A stretch of DNA of 64,000 nucleotides from DATFKA01 sp035268885 (GCA_035268885.1 DATFKA010000146.1:1-64000), one strand, 5' to 3'. Shown: positions 51,796 through 61,735, counted from the first letter of the stretch. Made by a program: numbers and translations. Notes: generated from the letters alone by a model not told the origin.

Positions 51796-53043
51796 ATGAG
51801 GAGCCTTATCTTTATATTTTTTATCCTTTTATTGACCGCTTGCCAATCCGGGCAAGTAGATTTTTTTGCTGCGGAATGGAAGGCAGAGGAGATACCGCTG
51901 GACAGTGAGCAAAGCCTGACGCCCAATTTATTCGTGGGAGTCGATGGTCAGGCCTACCTTAGCTATCTGCACCATCCCAATGATAGTTTTGCCAGCCTAC
52001 AGCTCCGGATATTGGAAGAGGGCGCATGGGGCGCCGCTCAGACGATTGCCAGTGGAGAAGACTGGTTTGTGAATTGGGCCGATTTCCCTTCGGTGGCTGC
52101 CTTTCGGCAAAAACCGACGAAGCTGGCGGCACACTGGTTGCAAAAGCGGGCAGCAGGTACCTACGATTATGATGTACGGGTCAGTATTGCATCTGCGGAT
52201 AAAGAATGGTCTCCATCCTTTGTCCCACACCGGGATAGTGTAGCCGCTGAACACGGTTTTGTCAGCCTGCTACCGCTACCCAACGGTCGAATGTTTGCCT
52301 CCTGGTTGGACGGTCGTTTTACGAAAGTGAGAACTTCTGAAGCGGAAAGTAGCCATCAACACGGACACGGAGGGGGCGCGATGACGCTGCGTGCGGCAGA
52401 ATTTGATGAAAACGGTCAGCTTTTTGCGGAAGCAGAAATTGACCACCGCGTGTGCGATTGCTGTCAGACCGATGCAGCTCTGGGGCCCGAGGGACCAGTG
52501 GTTGTCTACCGGGATCGCTCCGAAGAAGAAATTAGAGATATTTACCTCGCACGACGAGTAGGAGGCGTCTGGCAAATTCCACAAAAAATCGGAAAGGATA
52601 ACTGGACCATAAACGGATGTCCGGTTAATGGTCCTGCCATTGCTACCTTGCATAATACACTGGCCGTAGCCTGGTTTACGATGGCCAACGATACCCCGCG
52701 CGTGCAGGTGGTCTTTTCGGAAGACGGAGGGGGAAGTTTCGGCGTACCCATCCGCCTGGACCAGCAGGAAGCGATCGGTCGGGTAGACATTGTACTGGCG
52801 GATGAGCGTAATGCCCTGGTCTCCTTCCTGGAAGACGATGGCCAGAACACCAGGATAAAGGTCGTTCCGGTAAATACTGCCGGGGAACGTGGCGAAACAG
52901 TTTTTGAACATCCTTCGGATTTCTCCCGGCGTAGTGGGTTTCCCATCCTTGAAAAGCAGGAAAACGGCTTTCTGATGGCATTTACCGTCGTAGATGAAGG
53001 AAATACACGTGTTAAAACAATGCGTATTAGCCAAGAGAATTAA
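51796..53043 (+). CDS. Sialidase-like propeller lipoprotein with a Cys-rich motif
   Basis: 415 residues with a lipobox (ILLLTACQSG). Beta-propeller character with BNR-like repeats (FSEDGGGSFGVPIRLD) and a conserved insert VCDCCQTDAALGPEGPV plus NGCPVNGPAIATL; a His-rich stretch SSHQHGHGGGAM lies between. The Cys/His content suggests a metal site, e.g. copper, rather than a glycosidase; no sialidase Arg triad is evident. Divergent from the DUF819 gene. Confidence 0.8.
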   Translation: MRSLIFIFFILLLTACQSGQVDFFAAEWKAEEIPLDSEQSLTPNLFVGVDGQAYLSYLHHPNDSFASLQLRILEEGAWGAAQTIASGEDWFVNWADFPSVAAFRQKPTKLAAHWLQKRAAGTYDYDVRVSIASADKEWSPSFVPHRDSVAAEHGFVSLLPLPNGRMFASWLDGRFTKVRTSEAESSHQHGHGGGAMTLRAAEFDENGQLFAEAEIDHRVCDCCQTDAALGPEGPVVVYRDRSEEEIRDIYLARRVGGVWQIPQKIGKDNWTINGCPVNGPAIATLHNTLAVAWFTMANDTPRVQVVFSEDGGGSFGVPIRLDQQEAIGRVDIVLADERNALVSFLEDDGQNTRIKVVPVNTAGERGETVFEHPSDFSRRSGFPILEKQENGFLMAFTVVDEGNTRVKTMRISQEN

Positions 53044-53072
53044 TTAACTTGGGTCGGCAAAAGACAAAGACT

Positions 53073-53741
53073 ATGACACTTTCCCTGAAAGACCAGGATG
53101 TAGCCGGGATTATTTTTGATATGGATGGCACGATGATCGACAATATGATGGTTCATCATCGTGCCTGGCAGCGTATTCTTGCTAAATATGGGATTGATTT
53201 GCCATTGGTAGAAGTGAAGGAGCGCATTCACGGTATTAATGAGGAGATTTTGAAAAGAGAGTTTGGCGATCGTTTTAGCCCCGCCGAACGCAAGCAGGTA
53301 GCGGATGAAAAAGAAGCAGCTTATCGCGAAATATTTAAGCCCGATTTGCGTTTGATTGAAGGTTTATCCACATTTTTAGACCATCTGGATGAGCTAAGTA
53401 TCCCCTACGGTATTGGGACTGCTGCTCCGGGGGGCAATGCAGATTTTGTGCTGGACGAACTGGATTTGCGTCCGCGCTTTAAAACCCTTGTACACGCCGG
53501 GCACGTAACCAAAGGCAAGCCCAACCCCGAGGTTTTTGAAAAAGCGGCCGCCGGAATAGGTGTACCCCTGGAAAAATGTATTATTTTTGAGGATAGCCCT
53601 ACTGGTGCCGAAGCCGCCGCCCGCGGCGCAGCACTTTCGGTCATTGTAACCACCACACACCAACCCAATGAATTTGCACATTTAGACAATGTGCTGACCT
53701 TTATCAATGATTTTAGAGGCTTACGCCTTTCATTTACATAA
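53073..53741 (+). CDS. HAD-superfamily hydrolase, beta-phosphoglucomutase-like
   Basis: About 222 residues from ATG 53073 (MTLSLKDQDVAGIIFDMDGT). HAD motif I GIIFDMDGTMIDN (both Asp), motif II Thr in YGIGTAAPGGN, the Lys in VTKGKPNPEVF, and motif IV IFEDSPTGAEAAA. The cap HRAWQRILAKYGIDLP is subclass IA. Such enzymes act on sugar phosphates; the exact substrate is unknown. A VOC-family gene follows 12 bases later. Confidence 0.9.
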   Translation: MTLSLKDQDVAGIIFDMDGTMIDNMMVHHRAWQRILAKYGIDLPLVEVKERIHGINEEILKREFGDRFSPAERKQVADEKEAAYREIFKPDLRLIEGLSTFLDHLDELSIPYGIGTAAPGGNADFVLDELDLRPRFKTLVHAGHVTKGKPNPEVFEKAAAGIGVPLEKCIIFEDSPTGAEAAARGAALSVIVTTTHQPNEFAHLDNVLTFINDFRGLRLSFT

Positions 53742-53753
53742 AAAACCAGGTAA

Positions 53754-54812
53754 ATGCAAAAACTGATTTATGGTATCCAACAGATCGGTATCGGCGTGAA
53801 GGATGCAGAGGAGGCTTTTCTTTGGTATGCTAAGTACTTGGGCGCCGACGTCGTTGTTTTTGATGATAGTAATACCGCTACTTACATGGCACCCTATATG
53901 GGCGGTAAAGCTCGTAAAAAAAGGGCCTTATTGGCCATGAACATGAACGGGGGGAGCGGCTATGAAATATGGCAATACGAAGACAGGGAGCCCCAGGCCC
54001 CCGAAAAGCCATTGGAAATTGGTGACTTTGGGATCAATATCGCTCAAATTAAAGCGCGTGATATTGAGCAGGCCTATCAACATGCCCAAGAACAAAATAT
54101 TACCTGCCTGACAGACATCTATACGGAGCCAGATCAGGCCAAAGCTTTTTTAATACAAGATCCGTACGGTAATCTGATTCGGATCAAATCTTCCAGTAAT
54201 TGGTACAAACCACGGGGAGGCAACCTGGGCGGAATATCGGGCTGCGTATTAGGTGTCTCGGATATCGAGGATAGCTTAAAGTTATACGCCGAAATTCTGG
54301 GCTATGATCAAATCGTTTACGATGTTACCGATCATTTGCCGGCCTGGGATCAGATACCAGGGGGGCAATGTCGTTTTCGCAGGGTCTTATTGCGGCATCA
54401 CGAAGAACGTAGTGGAGGCTTCAGCCCCTTGCTGGGAAATAGCGAACTGGAGTTAATACAATGTCTGGATGGACCTCGCCAGGCGATCTTCAAGGATCGT
54501 TATTGGGGCGATCTGGGCTATATACATATCTGTTTTGATATCCACAATATGCCCAATCTGGTAGAGGAGTGCGAGCGGGAAGGTTATCCCTTTCAGGTGC
54601 TGAGCGCACCTTCTTTTGATATGGGAGATGCCAATGGCCATTGGGGATACCTGGAAGATAATGACGGCAGTCTGGTCGAATTTGTAGAGACGCACAAAGT
54701 ACCGCTGCTAAAATCCTTAAAGTGGAGTATTGATCTGCGCAAGCGTGATCCGCAGCGCTCGCTTCCCCGCTGGCTAATTAATGGGCTGGCCTTAAAACGA
54801 GTCAAAGTGTAG
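53754..54812 (+). CDS. Two-domain VOC (glyoxalase/dioxygenase-fold) protein
   Basis: 352 residues with two VOC modules: GIQQIGIGVKDAEEAFLWYA to FLIQDPYGNLIRIKSS (about 5-145), and GGISGCVLGVSDIEDSLKLY to YLEDNDGSLVEFVETHK (about 155-310). Metal ligands fitting a 2-His-1-Glu site are likely (HICFDIHNM and VEFVE in the second module). The C-terminal tail (RDPQRSLPRWLINGLALKR) is unusual for the family. It could be a lyase, dioxygenase or isomerase. Ends just before a strong terminator. Confidence 0.82.
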   Translation: MQKLIYGIQQIGIGVKDAEEAFLWYAKYLGADVVVFDDSNTATYMAPYMGGKARKKRALLAMNMNGGSGYEIWQYEDREPQAPEKPLEIGDFGINIAQIKARDIEQAYQHAQEQNITCLTDIYTEPDQAKAFLIQDPYGNLIRIKSSSNWYKPRGGNLGGISGCVLGVSDIEDSLKLYAEILGYDQIVYDVTDHLPAWDQIPGGQCRFRRVLLRHHEERSGGFSPLLGNSELELIQCLDGPRQAIFKDRYWGDLGYIHICFDIHNMPNLVEECEREGYPFQVLSAPSFDMGDANGHWGYLEDNDGSLVEFVETHKVPLLKSLKWSIDLRKRDPQRSLPRWLINGLALKRVKV

Positions 54813-54840
54813 CCAATAATTATTTGGAGTAAATCTGCTT

Positions 54841-54876
54841 AAGCCCGGTGAAATGATCTTTTTCACCGGGCTTTTC
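54841..54876 (+). terminator. Intrinsic terminator after the VOC gene
   Basis: AAGCCCGGTGAAA (54841-54853) pairs perfectly (13 bp) with TTTCACCGGGCTT (54861-54873), followed by T's. Among the best terminators in the window; it isolates the POR-Rnf operon from upstream reading. Confidence 0.95.
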
Positions 54877-54992
54877 CGTTTAAAATCATGCGAGGGGTTG
54901 ATTTTTGTCATTAAGAAAAGGACTTAAAAGTAGAATTTTTGGGATGTGAAAGGGAGAAACTTCCCTGATTGTCAAACCATAAATTCCGCAAC

Positions 54993-55376
54993 ATGACTAG
55001 AATTAAAGATAGTAAATACCTGATCGCAGAAGCGGATGAGCTACTAACTGGTGCTAAAGAAGAGATGCAAAGAGCCCGCGAAGATGTTGCGGCTTACCGT
55101 GTTTGTCATAGCTCACGACAAGCACTCGTTAATTACCTGGAAGCTTACCTTCTCAACAATAATTTACCGATCCAATCGCCGACTACGGTCGATAGTCTGA
55201 TGGAGCAGTGCCGCAACTACGACGGCCGCTTTCAGTTAATTGACCTGAGTCCCATTGATTGCCGCTCGCACGTCGACGACAGCGAGTACTGCCTGAATGT
55301 AGATAAAGTGAGCAAATGCCTCCTGGTGGCTGATCAGGTAGCCGGTATGGTACGGGACCGGGCGCCCTCTTATTAA
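54993..55376 (+). CDS. HEPN-like helical protein upstream of the POR gene
   Basis: About 127 residues from ATG 54993 (MTRIKDSKYLIAEADELLTG). All-helical with HEPN-like pattern: YLIAEADELLTGAKEEMQRA, then SSRQALVNYLEAYLLNNNLP and VDSLMEQCRNYDGRF, ending VSKCLLVADQVAGMV. HEPN proteins are often RNases, but the RxxxxH motif is not seen, so it is more likely a non-catalytic binding member. 117 bases separate it from the POR gene. Its role there is unknown. Confidence 0.65.
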   Translation: MTRIKDSKYLIAEADELLTGAKEEMQRAREDVAAYRVCHSSRQALVNYLEAYLLNNNLPIQSPTTVDSLMEQCRNYDGRFQLIDLSPIDCRSHVDDSEYCLNVDKVSKCLLVADQVAGMVRDRAPSY

Positions 55377-55493
55377 TTCAAACGAAGAGATAAAACAAGT
55401 GTGTAAATAGCTTGGTGGAATTGTGCGTTTTGTCTTGCCAACCAATGTTTTGCACGCGATTTCAGATAAACATAGATTCAAAAGACCATAAAG

Positions 55494-58400
55494 ATGAAGA
55501 AATCAAGCAAAACGTTTAAATATCCTGGTATCCGTGTTGCCGTAGATGGGAACACGGCCGCAATCATGTGTGAACGTGAATCCTCAGATGCGGCCGGTGC
55601 CTTCCCCATTACACCCTCCACCCAAATGGGTGAATACTGGGCAGAAGAAGCTGCCAAGGGGCATCTGAATATCTCAGACCGCCCCCTTATTTTTATTGAA
55701 CCGGAAGGCGAACACGCCGCCGCTGCCGTAACCGCTGGCCTGTCAATGACTGGCTTGCGAGCTGCTAATTTTTCTTCAGGACAAGGTATCGCTTATATGC
55801 ACGAGTCGCTCTACGCAGCCGTTGGCAAGCGATTGACCTACGTTTTGAATATCGGGGCCCGTGCGATGACCAAGTCAACGCTAAATGTACACGCGGGGCA
55901 CGATGATTATCATGCCATCGACGATACGGGTTTCTTCCAGCTTTTCGCCAAAAAGGCACAGCACGTCGCCGACCTGAACATTATAGCCCACAAAGTAGCA
56001 GAACTAGCCCTCACACCGGGCATCGTAGCTCAGGATGGCTTCCTGACGACCCACCTGATTGAATCTATGGATATCCCCGAGCGGGACCTGATTAAAGAAT
56101 ACCTGGGGCGCCCGGATGATATCGTGCCTACCCCAACTCCTGCCCAGCGCATGATCTACGGGGAGACTCGCCGTCGCATTCCGGAACTCTGGGATGTCGA
56201 TAATCCGCTCATGGCGGGTATCGTTCAGAATCAGGATTCTTACATGCAAAGTGTTGCCGCCCAGCGTCCTTTCTTCTTTGATCATATCCAGGCGCTAACG
56301 GATCAGGCCTTCGAAGATTATTACGAACTGACGGGGAGAAAGTACGCTCGTGTCATGGGCTACAAAACGGAAGATGCCGACTATCTCATCCTCGGACAGG
56401 GTAGTGTGGTATCCAGTGCCGAAGTCGTGGTTGATTACCTCCGGGAGACGCGTGGGATTAAAGTGGGCGTGGTCGATCTGGTGATGTTTCGTCCATTTCC
56501 CGGTGATCTGATTGCCAAATACCTGAAAGGTAAAAAAGGCGTGGCCATTCTGGAAAGATTGGATCAACCACTGGCGACCGATCTACCCATTGCCCGTGAG
56601 GTGCGCTCCATTATTAATAAGTGTATTGAGAATGGGCTTTCGCCCAAAAATAAACCTTATCCTGAACTGGAGACTTACCGGCAAAAAGACATACCATCGA
56701 TCTATTCTGGCTCCTTTGGTATGGGTAGCCGTGACCTACAGCCTGAAGGACTAATTGGTACGGTAGAAAATATGCTGCCCGACGGTAAAAACAAAAAGCA
56801 GTTTTTCCTGTCGATCGACTTCATAAGGGATACGCCTTATTCTCCCAAACAAAGAGCTTATCAGGAAGAAATTCAGGAAGCTTATCCCCACGTCAAAGAA
56901 CTGTCGGTACGGGGATCTGAGAACCCTAATCTAATGCCAAAAGGTGCCGTGACGGTTCGCTTCCATTCCATTGGCGGCTGGGGAGCTATTACCACGGGTA
57001 AAAACCTGGCCATGACCCTCTTTGACCTATTGGGCTATCATATCAAAGCGAATCCCAAGTACGGCTCTGAGAAAAAAGGACAGCCGACTACTTACTACCT
57101 GGCGGCCGCGCCCGAGCCGATTCGCATCAACTGTGAATATTACTTCGTAGATGTCGTACTTTCTCCTGACCCGAACGTATTCAAACACACTAATGCCCTG
57201 GCCGGTCTGAAAAAAGGCGGTAGCTTCATTATCCAGTCGGATAAGAGTACACCGGAAGAAGCCTGGGCGGATATCCCCAAACCGTATCAGAAAATCATTA
57301 TTGATAACGAGATCCGCGTCTTTTTTATTGATGGGTTCAAAATTGCCCGGGAAGAAGCCACCAATCCGGATTTACAACTGCGCATGCAGGGTATCGCCTT
57401 CCAGGGGGCTTTCTTTGCCGCTGCCCCTTTGATGGAGCAGGCCGGACTTTCGGAAGCGGCGCTTCTGCAAGCAATTGAAGAGCAACTGCAGCACAAATTT
57501 GGCTCCAAAGGCCAGCGCGTGGTAGATGATAACCTCCGGGTAGTGAAGCGTGGTTTTGACGAGGTGTTTGAGGCCAAAAATAAAGTACTCGGCGCTACGA
57601 ATGGTCAGGACGAAGGTTTGTCAGCAGCTTTACCATTGCCTACCATCGTCAGAGAGACCCCCGTCAGTGAATCCAAACTTAGCGATCTGCATCGCTTCTG
57701 GGAACAGACCGGCAACTTCTACGCCAGGGGCATGGGGAACGATAATATTACCGATCCCTTTATTGGGCTGAGTGTGATGCCGGCAGCCAGTTCGCTCTTC
57801 CGCGACATGACGGGTATCCGCTTCGACCACCCCGAATGGGTATCGGAGAATTGTACCGCTTGTGGTAAATGTTATACCGTTTGTCCCGACACCGCCCTGC
57901 CTGGCCTGGTCAGCGAAGTGTCTGATGTCCTGAATACAGTAGTAGAGCGAGTAAGAAAACAACAGGGTAGCGTGAAGCATCTGCCAAAAGCAGTGCGACA
58001 GATCGAAACCAGACTGCGTGAACTATTCAAAACCGATGGTAAAGAAATAAGCGTTAACCAGTTACTACACGAGGTGATCGACCAGATGATTCAGGAAGAT
58101 GCCCAGGGTAATGGTAATGTGACCGAATTAAAGTGGTTCCGCGAAGAATTAGGCGACTTCAAATTTGCCCTTACGCGGCCTTATTATGATTTGTTTGAGA
58201 AAAAAGAAGCCAATAGTGGCGGTTTGTTCAGTATTACGCTGAATCCACAGACTTGTAAAGGCTGTATGGAATGTATCGAAGTTTGTGATGATGATGCATT
58301 GCGTATCGTTACCCAGACGGAAGATTCCGTTGCTCGCCTGCGTACCGAATGGGATTTCTGGACGGACCTACCTACTACACCGGAGAAATTCAATCGCATT

Positions 58401-60401
58401 GATGATCTGGAAGAAAAAATTGGTCCTCTAGAAACCATCCTCTTGAATAAAGAGGCTTATCAGTCTTTTGCCAGTGGGGATGGTGCTTGTCTGGGATGTT
58501 CTGAAAAGTCAGTGGTGCATCTCTTTACCGCAACGGTAGAGTCCCTGATGCAGCCTCGTATTAAGCAGCACGTCACCAAACTGGATGATCTGGTGGACCG
58601 AATGGAAAGGTACATCCAGAAGCAATTACTGAGTAACGTTGATATCAGCGATACCGATACGATGGCTAAAATCATCGCGGAATCGGCTAATTCCGACCTG
58701 ACCATGGCGGATATTGCCCGTAAGATGGAAGCTGATCGTGGAGGTGATCCAATCGATCAGGAATGGTTGAGAGATACCACACAATTACTGGCTAAGCTGA
58801 AGAACCTGAAATGGAAATATACTAGCGGTACGACCGGCAATGGCCGGGCTACTATGGGGATGTGTAATTCGACGGGCTGTACCTCCGTTTGGGGTAGTAC
58901 CTGGCCGTACAATCCCTATCCATTTCCCTGGGCGAACCATTTGTTCCAGGATTCTCCCTCCATGGCAATGGGGCTTTTCGAAGGGCATATGTCCAAAATG
59001 GCCGAAGGCTTTAAGGCTATCCGTAAAGCCGAATTAGTCTTAGAGGGTAGGTATCGTCCTCAGGAGCACGACAGCTTCTTTACTTATTTCAACTGGCAAC
59101 AGTTTACCCAGGAAGAATGGCTGCTCTGCCCACCGGTAACGGTACTGGGTGGCGATGGTGCCATGTATGATATTGGTTTCCAAAACCTCTCCCGTATGAT
59201 GGCTTCCGGTAAGCCGATTAAAGTCGTCGTCGTCGATACACAGGTGTATTCTAATACCGGTGGTCAGGCCTGTACTTCGGGCTTTATGGGGCAGGTCTCC
59301 GATATGGCACAATACGGTAAAGCGATCCAGGGTAAGTCCGAAGCACGTAAAGAGATCGGACTGATTGCCATGGCACACCGGAATACGTACGTGATGCAAG
59401 CTACCCTGGCCAATACCAGCCACATGATCGAAGGCTTCATCGATGGGCTGATCGCCAAACGTCCGGCTATCTTCAACCTGTATACGGCTTGTCAGCCGGA
59501 GCACGGTATCGCCGATGATATGGGCACGCACCAGGCTAAATTAGCCGTAGAGTCCAGAGCCTATCCGATCTTCCGCTACGATCCGGATAAAGGCGTAACC
59601 GCCGAAGATAATTTCGACCTGAGTGGTAACCCTGCAATGGATAGCCTCTGGCCCACGTATCAACTGAAGTACGTCGAAAACGGTCGCGAGAAGACCATGG
59701 ATGTTGCTATGACCTTTGCAGACTTTGCCATTACGGAAGGTCGCTTCCGCAAACACTTCCGCAAAGTACCCCGTAATGCCTGGAATGATAACATGGTCGA
59801 GTTGGTCGACTTCCTGGAAATGGACGCCGACGAAAGAGAAGATAAATTCCCTTACATCTGGGCCGTCGATCACAAGCAAAAACTTAGTCGGGTACTCGTA
59901 GCTGAGCGGATCGTTGAATCCTGCGAAGATCGCCGGGACTTCTGGATCATGCTGCGCTCTATGGCCGGTGCTGATAAGCCTGCTGAAACTCCGAGAACAG
60001 AAATAGAGCAAGAAGTACGCACCGAAGTGGTCAGTAAGATTGCACAGGGATTAATGAAAATGGCAACTGGCGAAAATGGTAACGGATTGGCCGCATTAGT
60101 AATACAACCAGAAACGACTGTAGAAAAAGAATCCGGTAGTGATACCACGGCAGCAGAGGGGATGGATCCCTGGATCGAGACCAGTGAATGTACTTCCTGT
60201 GATGAATGTATCAAGATCAATGCGGCCATCTTTACTTACAATGAAGATGGGAAAGCAACGATCAAGAATCCAGACGGCGGGCCTTACGAAGATATCGTAA
60301 AAGCGGCCGAGAAGTGTACAGCCGGAGTGATTCATCCCGGATTACCGAAGAATGAAGAGGGACTGGAAAAGTGGATTAAGCGTGCCGAAAAGTTTAACTA
60401 A
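55494..60401 (+). CDS. nifJ: Pyruvate:ferredoxin (flavodoxin) oxidoreductase with fused C-terminal ferredoxin domain
   Basis: 1,635 residues against about 1,180 for usual NifJ. Order: alpha domain (GNTAAIMCERESSDAAGAFP, about 15-260), transketolase-like part (about 280-430), gamma domain near 500-690 (HSIGGWGAITTGKNLAMTLF), two [4Fe-4S] sites CTACGKCYTVCP (near 787) and CKGCMECIEVC (near 920) with an insertion of about 120 residues between, beta domain with GDGACLGCSEK and the TPP site GGDGAMYDIGFQNLSRMM and YSNTGGQ (near 1220), then a C-terminal single-cluster ferredoxin (CTSCDECIKINAAIF ... EKCTAGVIHPG, near 1565). Interconverts pyruvate and acetyl-CoA with ferredoxin electrons. rnfC starts two bases after its stop. 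Confidence 0.94.
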   Translation: MKKSSKTFKYPGIRVAVDGNTAAIMCERESSDAAGAFPITPSTQMGEYWAEEAAKGHLNISDRPLIFIEPEGEHAAAAVTAGLSMTGLRAANFSSGQGIAYMHESLYAAVGKRLTYVLNIGARAMTKSTLNVHAGHDDYHAIDDTGFFQLFAKKAQHVADLNIIAHKVAELALTPGIVAQDGFLTTHLIESMDIPERDLIKEYLGRPDDIVPTPTPAQRMIYGETRRRIPELWDVDNPLMAGIVQNQDSYMQSVAAQRPFFFDHIQALTDQAFEDYYELTGRKYARVMGYKTEDADYLILGQGSVVSSAEVVVDYLRETRGIKVGVVDLVMFRPFPGDLIAKYLKGKKGVAILERLDQPLATDLPIAREVRSIINKCIENGLSPKNKPYPELETYRQKDIPSIYSGSFGMGSRDLQPEGLIGTVENMLPDGKNKKQFFLSIDFIRDTPYSPKQRAYQEEIQEAYPHVKELSVRGSENPNLMPKGAVTVRFHSIGGWGAITTGKNLAMTLFDLLGYHIKANPKYGSEKKGQPTTYYLAAAPEPIRINCEYYFVDVVLSPDPNVFKHTNALAGLKKGGSFIIQSDKSTPEEAWADIPKPYQKIIIDNEIRVFFIDGFKIAREEATNPDLQLRMQGIAFQGAFFAAAPLMEQAGLSEAALLQAIEEQLQHKFGSKGQRVVDDNLRVVKRGFDEVFEAKNKVLGATNGQDEGLSAALPLPTIVRETPVSESKLSDLHRFWEQTGNFYARGMGNDNITDPFIGLSVMPAASSLFRDMTGIRFDHPEWVSENCTACGKCYTVCPDTALPGLVSEVSDVLNTVVERVRKQQGSVKHLPKAVRQIETRLRELFKTDGKEISVNQLLHEVIDQMIQEDAQGNGNVTELKWFREELGDFKFALTRPYYDLFEKKEANSGGLFSITLNPQTCKGCMECIEVCDDDALRIVTQTEDSVARLRTEWDFWTDLPTTPEKFNRIDDLEEKIGPLETILLNKEAYQSFASGDGACLGCSEKSVVHLFTATVESLMQPRIKQHVTKLDDLVDRMERYIQKQLLSNVDISDTDTMAKIIAESANSDLTMADIARKMEADRGGDPIDQEWLRDTTQLLAKLKNLKWKYTSGTTGNGRATMGMCNSTGCTSVWGSTWPYNPYPFPWANHLFQDSPSMAMGLFEGHMSKMAEGFKAIRKAELVLEGRYRPQEHDSFFTYFNWQQFTQEEWLLCPPVTVLGGDGAMYDIGFQNLSRMMASGKPIKVVVVDTQVYSNTGGQACTSGFMGQVSDMAQYGKAIQGKSEARKEIGLIAMAHRNTYVMQATLANTSHMIEGFIDGLIAKRPAIFNLYTACQPEHGIADDMGTHQAKLAVESRAYPIFRYDPDKGVTAEDNFDLSGNPAMDSLWPTYQLKYVENGREKTMDVAMTFADFAITEGRFRKHFRKVPRNAWNDNMVELVDFLEMDADEREDKFPYIWAVDHKQKLSRVLVAERIVESCEDRRDFWIMLRSMAGADKPAETPRTEIEQEVRTEVVSKIAQGLMKMATGENGNGLAALVIQPETTVEKESGSDTTAAEGMDPWIETSECTSCDECIKINAAIFTYNEDGKATIKNPDGGPYEDIVKAAEKCTAGVIHPGLPKNEEGLEKWIKRAEKFN

Positions 60402-60403
60402 CC

Positions 60404-61735
60404 ATGGGACTATTTTATAACAAAAAGTCTTTTCGTCACGGAGTTCATCCGCCTGAACAAAAATCCGAGACCAATCAATTGCCGATCCGGCAGTTTGGTT
60501 TCGCCCCGCTGATGGTGCTCCCGCTCTCGCAGCACATTGGAGCACCATCGGTTCCGGTAGTGTCAGAAGGACAGGAGGTGGTACGCGGGCAGCTTTTAGC
60601 CCACTCCGACGGCTATGTGTCTGTACCGCTGCACGCTCCCGCTTCGGGGGTCATTCGCAAGATAGGTGAGGTGCCGACGGTCTCCGGCAAAAAGACGAAA
60701 GGCATTTACCTGGAGACTTTCCCGGCTTCCGGACAGGAAGTGTGGGGAGGAGAGAAAATCGATCTGGATTCTGCTAGCCCCGAAGAAATACTGCAGGGGG
60801 TACAGCAAGCGGGTATTGTCGGGCTGGGAGGGGCAGCTTTCCCAACCCACGTAAAACTAAAAGTACCGGAAGGGAAATCCTGCGAAATTTTGATGCTGAA
60901 TGGTATTGAATGCGAGCCTTACCTGACGACTGACCACCGCGTGATGCTGGAGCAGGATGCCGATATCTTTATGGGGATCCGCTACCTGTTAAAAGCCACC
61001 GGTGCAAAAGAGGTCATCATCGGTATCGAAGCGAATAAGAAGGATGCCGCCGAGCACCTGGCAGCACTCATCCCTGATGACCTTCCGATTCGTGTGGAGG
61101 TTGTACCGGTGAAGTATCCGCAGGGAGCAGAGAAGATGTTGATCACCGCAATTCTGGGCAGGGAAGTACCCTCCGGGGGCTTGCCCATCGATATCGGGAT
61201 AGTGGTAGTAAACGTGGCTACGGCCGCTGAGATTGGTCGGCTTTTGCCGAAAGGCAGAGGCATCCAGGAAAGGGTGGTCACTATTACCGGGGATGGCATT
61301 AAGCGAAAAGGCAATTACCTCATTCCGGTGGGTACCCCTATCCGGTATGTGTTGGAGCAGGTCGGCGTAGAAGAAGGATTGGCAGAAGTATATCTGGGTG
61401 GCCCCATGATGGGCATGGCCATCTCCGATTTGAGTATACCGATTACCAAGGGTACGTCTGGGGTAGTAGTTTTTACTAAAAAGAAGGTAAAACAAGATCA
61501 ACGAATCTATCCCTGCATCAAATGTGGCGCCTGCGTATCGGCTTGTCCTCTTTCACTGAATCCTTCTGAGCTGGGCATTTTGGCGCAAGCCGAAGCCTAC
61601 GAGGAAATGGCTACTAAAAATAACTTGATGGACTGTTTCGAATGTGGCTCCTGCGCCTACGTATGCCCCTCGAACATCCCGTTGGTACAATATTTTCGAT
61701 TATCCAAAAAGATGGTCCGCAAAAACAACAAGTAA
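60404..61735 (+). CDS. rnfC: Rnf complex subunit RnfC
   Basis: 443 residues: N-terminal barrel-sandwich (SHGVHPPEQ-like FRHGVHPPEQ, VSEGQEVVRGQLLAHSDGY), the NADH/FMN-binding core (GLGGAAFPTHVKL, NGIECEPYLTTDHRVML, PQGAEKMLI, GGPMMGMAI), and two [4Fe-4S] motifs CIKCGACVSACPLSL and CFECGSCAYVCPSNIP. RnfC is the soluble subunit where NAD(H) binds. It follows POR by two bases. The gene order (C, D, G, E) matches the rnfCDGEAB arrangement of anaerobes and Bacteroidota, so rnfA and rnfB should follow outside the window. Confidence 0.96.
   Translation: MGLFYNKKSFRHGVHPPEQKSETNQLPIRQFGFAPLMVLPLSQHIGAPSVPVVSEGQEVVRGQLLAHSDGYVSVPLHAPASGVIRKIGEVPTVSGKKTKGIYLETFPASGQEVWGGEKIDLDSASPEEILQGVQQAGIVGLGGAAFPTHVKLKVPEGKSCEILMLNGIECEPYLTTDHRVMLEQDADIFMGIRYLLKATGAKEVIIGIEANKKDAAEHLAALIPDDLPIRVEVVPVKYPQGAEKMLITAILGREVPSGGLPIDIGIVVVNVATAAEIGRLLPKGRGIQERVVTITGDGIKRKGNYLIPVGTPIRYVLEQVGVEEGLAEVYLGGPMMGMAISDLSIPITKGTSGVVVFTKKKVKQDQRIYPCIKCGACVSACPLSLNPSELGILAQAEAYEEMATKNNLMDCFECGSCAYVCPSNIPLVQYFRLSKKMVRKNNK

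Noticed and set aside
59040..59531. Long antisense frames inside the POR gene
   Set aside because: They arise from codon bias of the POR gene and match no family.
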